Of a stretch of 48,049 nt of DNA, positions 26,338 through 34,578 are shown in pieces (positions within the stretch are counted from its first letter, which is position 1; every line of letters starts with the position of its first letter). The stretch is from Nitrososphaerales archaeon (GTDB taxonomy: Archaea > Thermoproteota > Nitrososphaeria > Nitrososphaerales > Nitrososphaeraceae), in the NCBI GenBank assembly GCA_029237525.1, contig JARBAU010000206.1, positions 1-48,049 on the forward strand, in the 5' to 3' direction. The notes under the pieces were generated by a model. That model was not told the origin of the DNA and made no database searches. It saw only the letters and a list, made by a program, of their open reading frames with translations. Both the position numbers and the translations under genes were made by a program.

Positions 26338-27366
26338 TTAGGCATAAAGGGTTGATGCAACTAGATCAGTAAAATCATTTGTGGACAAATTACCCCCTAT
26401 GTCTTTGGTTTTTTTGTTTGAAATCAACAATTTAACAATTGCATTTTCAATCAGCGCACCACACATTCGAGTCTCTTTATCGTGATATTTTTCTGACAGC
26501 CAATCTAGCATTAACTTTGTCGAAAGTAGGATAGAAGAAGGATTCGCAATATTTTTTCCCGCAATATCAAAAGCGGCCCCGTGAACAGGTTCAAACAAGG
26601 CATAATCGTTCCCAATATTAGCCGCTGGTCCCATCCCTAAACCCCCGACCAATTGTGCAGCTTCGTCAGACAATATGTCGCCGTAAAGGTTGGTTGTCAA
26701 AACTACGTCATGTGATGAAGGATTTCTTATCAGATCCATTGCAAAAGCGTCCACGTATGATTCTTTATATGAAATATCTGGATAATTGGCAGCAACTGCT
26801 CTACATGCATTAAGAAATAGGCCATCTGTCTTGCGCATAACATTAGCTTTATGCACTGCCACAACCTGGTTGGATTTACCTCTCAATCTACAGAGTCTAA
26901 ATGCGTAATCTGCGATTCTCAGGGATGCTTTTTCTGTTATCAACTTAATAGCTACTGCAGTCTTATCATCTGTATTAAATTCCCAACCGAGATAAAGGTC
27001 CTCAGTATTCTCTCTTACGATAATCAGATCAATTTGATTGGAATAGGAATCAATATTCGGATAAGATTTTGCAGGTCTGATATTTGCATACAACTCTAAA
27101 ACCCTCCTCAAAACTATTATGACATCTGCTGCGCATTCACCGACAGGACCCTTTATACAAGCATCTGAGCCTCTAATCGCTAGCATCGTGGATTGTGGTA
27201 GCGCTTGGCCAAGATCGAGTTTAGCTTTATCACCTGCTTCACATTCCATTAAGGAAAATTTAACATTACTATGATCATTGATCGTCTCAAGCACTGTTTT
27301 CGCAGACTTGATAAGATCAGGACCGATACCGTCCCCCCTTATTAAGGTAATTTTATACCTTCCCAG
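26338..27366 (-). CDS. leuB: 3-isopropylmalate dehydrogenase-like enzyme; start codon not canonical
   Basis: A beta-decarboxylating dehydrogenase close to archaeal (Sulfolobus-type) 3-isopropylmalate dehydrogenase: KGPVGECAADV, YANIRPAKSYP, VRENTEDLYLG, VHKANVMRKTDGLFL, TNLYGDILSDEAAQ, FEPVHGAAFDIAGKNIANP. The RENTED motif also occurs in isocitrate and homoisocitrate enzymes, so the substrate rests on this resemblance and on ilvB-ilvN next door. The first usual start codon (GTG at 27294) would delete the substrate-binding IRGDGIGPD, which lies upstream in frame. Between this motif and an in-frame TGA at 27378-27376 there is no ATG, GTG or TTG; CTG at 27366 or ATT at 27351 are the candidates. 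From CTG the protein has 342 residues, the family's usual length. Confidence 0.85.
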   Translation of the reverse strand: MGRYKITLIRGDGIGPDLIKSAKTVLETINDHSNVKFSLMECEAGDKAKLDLGQALPQSTMLAIRGSDACIKGPVGECAADVIIVLRRVLELYANIRPAKSYPNIDSYSNQIDLIIVRENTEDLYLGWEFNTDDKTAVAIKLITEKASLRIADYAFRLCRLRGKSNQVVAVHKANVMRKTDGLFLNACRAVAANYPDISYKESYVDAFAMDLIRNPSSHDVVLTTNLYGDILSDEAAQLVGGLGMGPAANIGNDYALFEPVHGAAFDIAGKNIANPSSILLSTKLMLDWLSEKYHDKETRMCGALIENAIVKLLISNKKTKDIGGNLSTNDFTDLVASTLYA

Positions 27367-27685
27367 ATTACAAGTTCACACTCTTATTATACACATTCAT
27401 AAGGCGATAACTGCGTATACTCATTTTTAGTGCAATATAATTCGTTTCAGTTTATGTAGATTTTGTGATTATGTATTTCTCTTACTGGACATGATCATTT
27501 CAGAATGTCTTCAAATAAAACTTCTGTAAACAGGAGATATTAGATAATTTGTAGTTCAATACGATAGAATATATTTTGTATTGTCTGGCCCGGGTTTATA
27601 TTATAGTGCAGTAGTCGGGCCCGCATTTGTACAGATACTAATTACGACAAAGTCTCTGATCTTAAATATTGTACTGCACAGTTTC
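27367..27685 (-). promoter_or_regulatory. leuB upstream region with TATA-like box and a GC-rich hairpin
   Basis: This 319-base gap lies between ilvN and leuB, both on the minus strand, and contains no gene. TATAATAA (27384-27391) is centred about 22 bases before the CTG candidate start of leuB. Near the ilvN end, two GC-rich palindromic blocks around 27583-27610 (GGCCCG and its complement) can pair across about 20 bases and may mark the 3' end of the ilvBN message. leuB therefore probably has its own promoter. Confidence 0.4.
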
Positions 27686-28204
27686 TTAACCTCTAGGTAA
27701 AGCAGAAACGCCAGTTCTCGCCATTTGGATAATCCCGTAATGTGTAACCAGATTCTTAAATGCGTCTATTTTGTCCGGAGTTCCTGTGATCTCGACCAGG
27801 ATGTTCTCCTTAGCTATATCTAGGACGTTAGCTCTAAAAATGGAAGCATAATTTATTATCTCCATTCTTATTGGAGGATCTATTGCCTTCATTTTTATTA
27901 AAGCAAGTTCTCGATATACTGTTCGCTCCTTGTCAAGAACAGTGACTTCTACGACGTCAATTAATTTTCTGAGCTGTTTAACAAGCTGATCCACAGTCCT
28001 CTCATCACTTTTTGTAGTGATTGTCATTCTTGATAGATCAGGCATCTCAGTAGAGCCTACTGTGATGCTTTCTATATTGAAATTTCTAGCTCTAAATAAA
28101 TTTGTTATCCTAAAAAGCACACCTGGTTTGTTTTCTACCAATGATGACAGGATATAAAGAGGGACAAGTCTGTCATGAGATTCATTTTCAGTAATTGCTG
28201 TCAT
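27686..28204 (-). CDS. ilvN: Acetolactate synthase small (regulatory) subunit
   Basis: A 172-residue regulatory subunit. The N-terminal ACT domain (about 14-90) holds LVENKPGVLFRITNLFRARNFNIESI, the family signature, and the C-terminal domain (about 95-170) is the ACT-like half that completes bacterial-type subunits, with an ELALIKM segment. It activates the large subunit and gives feedback control by branched-chain amino acids. It begins three bases after the ilvB stop, so the two are translated from one message. The ATG at 28204 is used. Confidence 0.95.
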   Translation of the reverse strand: MTAITENESHDRLVPLYILSSLVENKPGVLFRITNLFRARNFNIESITVGSTEMPDLSRMTITTKSDERTVDQLVKQLRKLIDVVEVTVLDKERTVYRELALIKMKAIDPPIRMEIINYASIFRANVLDIAKENILVEITGTPDKIDAFKNLVTHYGIIQMARTGVSALPRG

Positions 28205-28207
28205 GAA

Positions 28208-29893
28208 TTAAGCACCCGTTATCATATCCTTTAAACCAGTCCCAGGAGCTACAAAAGGATAAACATCCTCTTCAGGATCTATCGTAATGTCAATAACTGT
28301 TGCTACATCACTTTTTAATCCGGATCGAATGGCTTTGTCAAGCTCTTCTATGGACTGAGCTTTTATGCCCTGTGCCCCATATGCTTCTGCAATTTTCGAA
28401 TAATCAGGACAGCTATTCTGATGTACTCCCATGTATCTTCTATTATAAAATGTCCTTTGCCACTGGGCCACCATTCCTAACATATAGTTGTTCATCAAAA
28501 ATACGATTACTGGGAGATTGTCTAGAACTGATACAGCCAATGAATTCTCGGTCATATTGAAAGAACCATCACCTGCAATATCTACAACTGGCACTGTTGG
28601 TCTTGCGGCTTTAGCACCTATTGATGCTGGGAACCCAAATCCCATCGTTCCAAGACCAGTGGAGCTGAAAAAGGTCCCAGGTGAAATAACATCGAAATGT
28701 AGTGAAGCCCACATTTGGCATTGACCAACTTCTGTTGTGGTTATAGCTTCAGATGGCAGAATTTCTCTCAACTTTTTTAATGCCTTTTTAGCAGTCAGGT
28801 CTCTAGTGTAGTCTTTAATGCTCTCAGAATAATAATCAATCAGTTCCTTCCTCCTTCTGAGCCAAGAATTGTCTTTGTCCCTAGCTATAACTTGTTTAGA
28901 TAGCATTTTAACTAACGTTTTTAGGGATGCTTTGACGTCACCCACTACAGCTACGTCTACTAACTTGTTCTTTCCTATCTCAGCAGGATCGATATCCATA
29001 TGGATAATATTCATTCCTTTCCCGAACTCATCAAATCTACCGACAGATCTATCGGAAAACCTCGCACCTACTGCCAATATGCAGTCTGCTTCAACAATAA
29101 TTTTATTTGCCTCTGCATGTCCGTGCATTCCTATTGGACCCATGGCTAGTGGATGATTCTCGGGGAAAGCGCCCTTTCCCTTGAAGGTCGTGACCACAGG
29201 AATCAATAGTAGCTCTGCCAGTGCTTGCAATTCTGAAAAGGCCCCAGATAAAATGACTCCTCCGCCAGCCATTATTATTGGTCTTTCAGAATTCATCAAG
29301 AGCTCGACTGTCCTTCCAATCTGAGAAAAATCGGCGTCGAGAACAGGATTGTAGCCTCGTACTTTTACAAGCTCTGGAAAATGTATATCTTCAGTGGCTT
29401 GCTGCACATCCTTTGGAATATCTACAAGTACGGGTCCTGGTCGTCCGCTTTCCGATATATAAATAGCCTTTTTGACCATCTCAGGTATTTCCGCGGCAGT
29501 ACGTGGTTGGAATGCGTATTTTGTACATGGATTTGCAACGCCTATGATGTCTGTTTCCTGAAAAGCATCCTTTCCAATCATCGCCAACGCGACTTGACCA
29601 GTAACAGCTAGCACGGGAGATGAATCAGCATACGCAGTCGCTATACCGGTTATGAGGTTAGTTGCACCTGGGCCAGAAGTTGCAAAGCAAACTCCTACTT
29701 TTCTTTTGATTCTTGCAAAACCATCTGCCATGTGTGCAGCAGACTGTTCATGGCGGACCAGGATATGCCGTAGTCCTGAATCCACAAGTGCATCATAAAT
29801 AGGAAGATTTGCCCCACCTGGGAGACCGAATACAATATCTACCCCATCCTTTTCTAAAGCTGCGAGCAGAGCTCTCGCTCCATTCATCTCCAT
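28208..29893 (-). CDS. ilvB: Acetolactate synthase large (catalytic) subunit
   Basis: This thiamine diphosphate enzyme makes acetolactate or acetohydroxybutyrate for valine, leucine and isoleucine. The 561 residues show FGLPGGANLPIYDAL, the catalytic Glu in RHEQSAAHMADG, SGPGATNLITGIATAYADS, the FAD-domain GGGV segment, and the ThDP motif beginning GDGSFNMTEN and ending NN about 28 residues later. Length and motif order are standard. The start is ATG at 29893 (a second ATG follows two codons later). It heads the ilvB-ilvN unit, with leuB downstream under a probable separate promoter; ilvC and ilvD are not in the window. Confidence 0.97.
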   Translation of the reverse strand: MEMNGARALLAALEKDGVDIVFGLPGGANLPIYDALVDSGLRHILVRHEQSAAHMADGFARIKRKVGVCFATSGPGATNLITGIATAYADSSPVLAVTGQVALAMIGKDAFQETDIIGVANPCTKYAFQPRTAAEIPEMVKKAIYISESGRPGPVLVDIPKDVQQATEDIHFPELVKVRGYNPVLDADFSQIGRTVELLMNSERPIIMAGGGVILSGAFSELQALAELLLIPVVTTFKGKGAFPENHPLAMGPIGMHGHAEANKIIVEADCILAVGARFSDRSVGRFDEFGKGMNIIHMDIDPAEIGKNKLVDVAVVGDVKASLKTLVKMLSKQVIARDKDNSWLRRRKELIDYYSESIKDYTRDLTAKKALKKLREILPSEAITTTEVGQCQMWASLHFDVISPGTFFSSTGLGTMGFGFPASIGAKAARPTVPVVDIAGDGSFNMTENSLAVSVLDNLPVIVFLMNNYMLGMVAQWQRTFYNRRYMGVHQNSCPDYSKIAEAYGAQGIKAQSIEELDKAIRSGLKSDVATVIDITIDPEEDVYPFVAPGTGLKDMITGA

Positions 29894-30143
29894 CTATTAC
29901 ATTTACTCCTATTCTTACTAGACATTCAATTGCTCATTCCGAATATGCCTAATGATTAGACAAGCTTCAAAATTTCAATTAATGTTATAATGCCCTTTTC
30001 AAATTTATAATAATTTAATTGAATTATCGGCTTATAGATGGTCATTTTAGTACCTCAAATGTTTACTATAATTAATAAATTTTGTGTTATCCATTCCATT
30101 TGAGCTTTAATTAGGAAACTTAAAAGGGCTACGACTTGCCCAC

Positions 30144-30944
30144 TCAAGCTTTTATTTCAGATGAAGTGATCTCATCTCTAAAACCCTTATACGCTTCATT
30201 AGAAGAGTAGTTGCTATGGACAATAGACTTCACTGCCTTAGCCATAGGTACGGGATATTCTGATTGCCAAATGTTCCGTCCCATGTCTACGCCTACTGCC
30301 CCATCTTTGATTGCATTAGCGGCTAGCTGTAATGCCTCATTTTCAGTCGTCTTTTTTCCACCTGCAATAATAAGGGGAACAGGACAACCCGCGACAACGC
30401 TGCTGAAATTGTCACAGTAATATGTCTTAACGATATGTGCACCTAATTCCGCAGCTACTCTACATGCAAGACCCAGATATCTCGAGTCTCTTATCATATC
30501 CTTACCGACAGCTGTGACTGCTAGAACGGGAATCCCATATTTTTCACCCTCATCAACAAGTTTAGCAAGGTTAGACAATGATTGATGTTCATACTTACTG
30601 CCTACAAAAATAGACAGAGCCAAACAGGAGACGTTTAGTCTGATAGCTTCTTCGATACAAGTCGTAATGGATTCCTTTGACAGATCCTCGCCAATAATTG
30701 TAGAGCCACCAGATACCCTCAGCACAATTGGTGTATCGATTGTTGGATTTACACATGTTCTGAGAATCCCTCTAGTTAGCATTATTGAATCAACATATTT
30801 TGCTAGCGGCCCGATAGTACTCGATGGAGATTCAAGCTTTTCAGTAGGTCCCAAGAAATAACCGTGATCTACAGCTAACATCAAACATCTAGAATCATTT
30901 GGTCTGATAATCTTTGATACACGATTTCGCATCCCCCATTCCAT
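30144..30944 (-). CDS. Class I aldolase of the DhnA/LsrF family
   Basis: Strong local resemblance to LsrF, the thiolase of phosphorylated autoinducer-2 breakdown: EWGMRNRVSKI, MLAVDHGYFLGPTE, RGILR, GKDMIRDSRYLGLACRVAAELGAHIVKTYY with the Schiff-base Lys, CPVPLIIAGGKK, and GAVGVDMGRNIWQSE. Other family members are fructose-bisphosphate aldolase and the archaeal first shikimate-pathway enzyme (ADH synthase), so the substrate is open. An upstream TTG at 30974 would add ten residues. It overlaps a TATA-like palindrome (30972-30987) that puts the transcription start near 30953, so the ATG at 30944 is preferred, giving 266 residues. A zinc alcohol dehydrogenase gene ends about 60 bases upstream on the same strand. 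Confidence 0.85.
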   Translation of the reverse strand: MEWGMRNRVSKIIRPNDSRCLMLAVDHGYFLGPTEKLESPSSTIGPLAKYVDSIMLTRGILRTCVNPTIDTPIVLRVSGGSTIIGEDLSKESITTCIEEAIRLNVSCLALSIFVGSKYEHQSLSNLAKLVDEGEKYGIPVLAVTAVGKDMIRDSRYLGLACRVAAELGAHIVKTYYCDNFSSVVAGCPVPLIIAGGKKTTENEALQLAANAIKDGAVGVDMGRNIWQSEYPVPMAKAVKSIVHSNYSSNEAYKGFRDEITSSEIKA

Positions 30945-30971
30945 ATATCTTCCAACCTTTCTGTTTGAAAT

Positions 30972-30987
30972 CAATATTTAAATATTG
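30972..30987 (-). promoter_or_regulatory. AT-rich perfect palindrome overlapping a TATA box
   Basis: CAATATTTAAATATTG is a perfect 16-bp palindrome in the short gap between the alcohol dehydrogenase and aldolase genes. It contains TATTTAAATA, centred about 35 bases before the ATG at 30944. It may be the aldolase promoter and, being symmetrical, an operator. Alternatively it is only a symmetrical TATA region. Confidence 0.5.
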
Positions 30988-31005
30988 AAAACGGTCAAGA
31001 CATTT

Positions 31006-32040
31006 TTAGTTAGTTACTAGAACTTTCATCGCGTCAGTCGCCTCGTGTGCTTCTCTAACTGCTTCTGCAATACGATCTATAGAATACCTGTGAGTCACTA
31101 AATCACGCATATTAATTCGACCCTCAGCTAAAATCTTTAGAGATAAATTGGTCTCTATTTCAGAGGCAGCATAACTGGGTATTATGCAGAGCTCATTAGC
31201 ATAGACATTAGATAGGTCAAGGGATATCTCAGCTTGCTTTGAAGGTACTCCGAACAACAAAATTGATCCGCCTTTTCGTGTGACCTTCAATCCGTTCTGG
31301 AAAGCGGTAGAATTACCAGTTGCCACTATCGATACATCCACACCATTTTTTTCAGTTAAATGATGTAATGTATCCACCAGTGTTGGATCTCCAGCGTTTA
31401 GAACATTGAAATCACCAAATTTTTTCGCGAAATCTAATCTAAATTGATTGTAATCTACCAGTATTATGTTACCAGCTCCGCGAAATCGAGCTAGCGCTGC
31501 AAGCATAAGTCCTGTTGGACCTGCCCCAAATATTGCTACGTTATCTCCTAAACCTATCCTACCTTTATTAATAGCTCGTAGACAACATGCCAAGGGTTCT
31601 ATAAATGAAGCAGCCTCGTACGTCAAATTGTTTGGAAGCTTTAATACCCCTCCGCGTTCAATATTATACCGCGGTACTAAGAATAGTTCGGATAAACCAC
31701 ATGGATCTATATTGCTTTTCTGGTAGAACGAACACATTGTAGAACTACCGTGAAGACAAAAGTAGCATGAAGAGCAGCTGACGTGATGATGCACGAAAAC
31801 TCTGTCTCCCTCCCTAAAATCATTCACTTGAACACCTACGCCCACAATCTCACCGGCCGGTTCGTGCCCCAGCCTACCAGACTTCATGCCATATTCTCCA
31901 TAAATTTTCTCTAGGTCTGAACCACATAAACCACATGCACGCATTTGTACAAGTATGGTTCCTCGCTTTACTTTGGGGATAGGAATATTTTTGATTTCGA
32001 CACTAGATTTGGCTCCAACAAATGCAGCTTTCATATTCAA
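31006..32040 (-). CDS. Zinc-dependent alcohol dehydrogenase (MDR family)
   Basis: A 344-residue medium-chain dehydrogenase. The catalytic zinc site is formed by Cys in CGLCGSD (near 37) and by GHEPAGE (near 60); the structural zinc site has four Cys in CSSCYFCLHGSSTMC (C-x2-C-x2-C-x7-C, about 89-103). The NAD(P) site is IFGAGPTGLMLAA (about 166-178). The pattern is close to sorbitol and threonine dehydrogenases, so a polyol, sugar or amino alcohol is the likely substrate. The aldolase gene follows after a short gap, suggesting a two-step conversion. The ATG at 32040 (second ATG two codons later) is used. Confidence 0.9.
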   Translation of the reverse strand: MNMKAAFVGAKSSVEIKNIPIPKVKRGTILVQMRACGLCGSDLEKIYGEYGMKSGRLGHEPAGEIVGVGVQVNDFREGDRVFVHHHVSCSSCYFCLHGSSTMCSFYQKSNIDPCGLSELFLVPRYNIERGGVLKLPNNLTYEAASFIEPLACCLRAINKGRIGLGDNVAIFGAGPTGLMLAALARFRGAGNIILVDYNQFRLDFAKKFGDFNVLNAGDPTLVDTLHHLTEKNGVDVSIVATGNSTAFQNGLKVTRKGGSILLFGVPSKQAEISLDLSNVYANELCIIPSYAASEIETNLSLKILAEGRINMRDLVTHRYSIDRIAEAVREAHEATDAMKVLVTN

Positions 32041-32201
32041 AGGCGATCTTTCAGCATTAATAAGTTATGTCGACTGAACCCCTTGACGCCTTTTTTAATT
32101 GCGCAGTACTCTAGCCATTGATTCAATTCCGATTTAACAGATTTATATTCTAATTAAAAGATCAAGGACTGAAACACCAGTTGAGGCGAAAAATTTCCGC
32201 T

Positions 32202-32357
32202 CTATTTTTTTCTATATTTCTTTGGTTTTCTAACGAAGATTCCTTTACATCCTTCACAACAGAAAAAATATGACTTCCCATTGTGGATCAATGAAACCGC
32301 AATATCCTCTTGTAATTCAATCCCACACACCGGGTCCACTGGCATCTGCATTAACAT
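32202..32357 (-). CDS. YHS-domain small metal-binding protein
   Basis: A 51-residue ORF from ATG at 32357 (further in-frame ATGs at 32351 and 32345) to TAG. It matches the YHS domain: MPVDPVCGIEL, then a strand with Tyr (KSYFFCCEGCKGIF) and a final KPKKYRKK. The Cys of DPVCG and the CCEGC pair are the metal-binding residues of this family, found in copper transporters and other metal proteins. Free-standing YHS proteins in archaea may chaperone copper, which ammonia oxidisers need, but that is inference. It lies between trpE and the alcohol dehydrogenase, all on the minus strand, with 161 bases to the latter. Confidence 0.8.
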   Translation of the reverse strand: MLMQMPVDPVCGIELQEDIAVSLIHNGKSYFFCCEGCKGIFVRKPKKYRKK

Positions 32358-32554
32358 TTTCGGTAGGACTATCTATTTCTACCGAATCAGCTCTCAAAAC
32401 ATCTCTAAGTTAAGACTAAATCTCCGCTACTCATTTTGATGAAATTTTCAGAGTTATCGAATACTTCATATCTCATAAATTCATAATAGAACACTGATTG
32501 GTCAAGTTATTATGACGGAATAGCTAAAATGGGACACAAGCCAATTCGAGACTA

Positions 32555-32725
32555 TTGTCCTATCCTTGCATAGAAGTGATTTGCGGCAAATGCGGTAGTC
32601 AAATCAGCAAAATTATACAGCTTAAAGCCATAAGGGACCTTCTTCGTCCACACAATGGAAGATGCAAAAATTGCGGTAATTCTTTAAGTTCTACTGATTT
32701 TGTTTTAAAAATGGATCAGCAATGA
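32555..32725 (+). CDS. Small zinc-ribbon protein
   Basis: A 56-residue ORF from TTG to TGA (GTG at 32576 as an alternative). Two Cys pairs, CGKCG and CKNCG, about 25 residues apart, form a clear zinc-ribbon pattern, with a helical basic stretch (KAIRDLLRPHNG) between. The gene is on the strand opposite to its neighbours, in an 820-base gap it shares with the YHS protein. Its role is unknown; nucleic-acid binding would be usual for such a fold. The remaining parts of this gap are AT-rich with nothing else seen. Confidence 0.5.
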   Translation: MSYPCIEVICGKCGSQISKIIQLKAIRDLLRPHNGRCKNCGNSLSSTDFVLKMDQQ

Positions 32726-32861
32726 CTTGATTTTCGGAAAAAAATCAGAACGCAACTGCTGTGCATAACTAATTCATTAACAATTCTACACATATAGATA
32801 AATCTATTGCACCTCATATAAGGGCTAAGTATCAATTCTAACAATTCGATAGTGCCTAAAA

Positions 32862-34268
32862 TCATTTTATTGGCTTCTTCCTATAGCTTATTCCTTTAGA
32901 TTGTTTCATTGCAAGTAACAAGGCTTGCAACTTATGCTGGGTCTCGTTCCATTCGCTTTTAGCCATTGAATCGAACACTATACCAGCTCCTGCTTGAAGA
33001 TATGCTTTTTTGCTGCGCAAATACAAAGATCTTATGGATATTGAAAAATCACAAGATCCATTGCATGAAAAATAACCAATAGCCCCTGCGTATGGGCCTC
33101 GTTGTTCCTCTTCGAGTTCATTAATTATTTGCATTGCCCTAACCTTTGGGGCTCCTGAAACGGTACCTGCAGGGAAAAGTGCTCTGAATGCGTCAAAGGC
33201 ATCATGCTTACTGCTTAGAATACCACAAACATGTGAAACTATGTGTTGGACATGACTAAATCTTTTCACTGACATTAGATCTGAGACTTTCACTGAACCA
33301 TACTTTGACACCTTTCCAATGTCATTCCTTGCCAAGTCAACGAGCATTGTGTGTTCTGATATTTCCTTTTTGTCATTCAAAAGTTCTTGGGCTAATCTTG
33401 AATTTTCGACCTGACTATCTACAGCTGGTCTGGTTCCAGCGATGGGGAAAGTTTCAAGAAAACCATTAGTAATTCTGAGAAGCATTTCTGGACTCGAACC
33501 AACTATGGAATTTTTGCCCATTTTTAGAAAATACATGTAGGGAGATGGGTTAATCTTCCTCAAATTTTGATAGAATTTTAGTGGATCTCCGTTTAATTCA
33601 AATGTTAGTTTTCTAGATAGAACGACCTGAAAGATGTCACCCATATAAATATACTTCTTTGCCTTGTTTACCATCTTGATAAACTGATTTCGGTTTAAAT
33701 TCGATTTAGGTTTTGAATATGAAAATTCTTGCCGACTAGTCTCTGATTCCCCTTCCTCGATTAACTTTCTAACTACATTAATTCTGCCTTTTTCTCCAAT
33801 ATGAAAATAATTTATAGTCTCCTTCCTGTGGTTGAAGATTATTCCGTCAGAATATATTCCTAAATCAATGAGTGGAAAGTTAGCCTTTGCTTTTGGGGTG
33901 TGAGAATCAACATCTTCCCATAATCTTGTTGCTTCATAGGTAATATAACCAACAGCACCTCCACAATACCTTAATTTGTTGTTTATAACACGGGGCAATA
34001 GCGAGCGCACAGTGGAAAATGGATCATCAGCCCTCTTCTTGTATACTTTCTTTGTTCTTCTATTAGTGATCACTAGCTTCCCACCATCCAATTCTATAAC
34101 GTGGTTTGGATCGAATCCAACAATAGACGATTCAGAAAGCTCTTTAGGCCCTACTAGCGATTCGAAAATGAATATTCTGTCGTATCGATGATATAATCTT
34201 TTGAACAGCTCAAATTGATCACAATCACAGTCTAGTTTTGTTAAATTAAATTTGGTAACTTTGGTCAA
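32862..34268 (-). CDS. trpE: Anthranilate synthase component I
   Basis: A chorismate-binding enzyme of 468 residues. The C-terminal part shows the family's motifs in order: YIYMGDIFQVVLSRK, NPSPYMYFL, IVGSSPEMLLR, FPIAGTRPA, DLARNDIGKV, and an LFPAGTVSGAPKVRAMQII stretch, ending with the ISIRS and QAGAGIVFDS segments. The GTRPA and PAGTVSGAPK motifs favour anthranilate synthase, but aminodeoxychorismate synthase is similar. It uses ammonia from a TrpG partner, which is not adjacent. The start is TTG at 34268. No other trp gene is visible, so the trp pathway is probably scattered. Confidence 0.9.
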   Translation of the reverse strand: MTKVTKFNLTKLDCDCDQFELFKRLYHRYDRIFIFESLVGPKELSESSIVGFDPNHVIELDGGKLVITNRRTKKVYKKRADDPFSTVRSLLPRVINNKLRYCGGAVGYITYEATRLWEDVDSHTPKAKANFPLIDLGIYSDGIIFNHRKETINYFHIGEKGRINVVRKLIEEGESETSRQEFSYSKPKSNLNRNQFIKMVNKAKKYIYMGDIFQVVLSRKLTFELNGDPLKFYQNLRKINPSPYMYFLKMGKNSIVGSSPEMLLRITNGFLETFPIAGTRPAVDSQVENSRLAQELLNDKKEISEHTMLVDLARNDIGKVSKYGSVKVSDLMSVKRFSHVQHIVSHVCGILSSKHDAFDAFRALFPAGTVSGAPKVRAMQIINELEEEQRGPYAGAIGYFSCNGSCDFSISIRSLYLRSKKAYLQAGAGIVFDSMAKSEWNETQHKLQALLLAMKQSKGISYRKKPIK

Positions 34269-34578
34269 TATTTCGTCCTCTCTAATTGGTAGAATTAATA
34301 ATTACTATCATCGATTCTTAGTATTAAGTTAATATGATCCTATTTTTGTTCTCAGTTACAGTAAGTATCAAACCACACAAATCAATGAAAAAACACGGCT
34401 ACATTGATGTTGGATTGGTTTCTATCCTCAGTTTTGTTTTATTTCTCAATTATAGATGGTGTTCTAGTTGTCATATAAATGAGAATCTAACAATATATGA
34501 CACTTAATTGTGTGGTTATTCCAGGATAGTCAGTTTCTTTTATTAGGTACTAGATGATCTTCAGATAGATCTCTTCTA
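34269..34578. other. Divergent promoter region of trpE and glycerate kinase
   Basis: About 310 AT-rich bases between two divergent genes. One plus-strand frame (34385-34507, 40 codons, with a hydrophobic stretch and a C-x2-C) could be a microprotein, but I see no further support. No hairpin or RNA was recognised. Confidence 0.35.

Noticed and set aside
27294-27294. GTG as the start of leuB
   Set aside because: It would remove the substrate-binding GDGIGP motif encoded in frame upstream.
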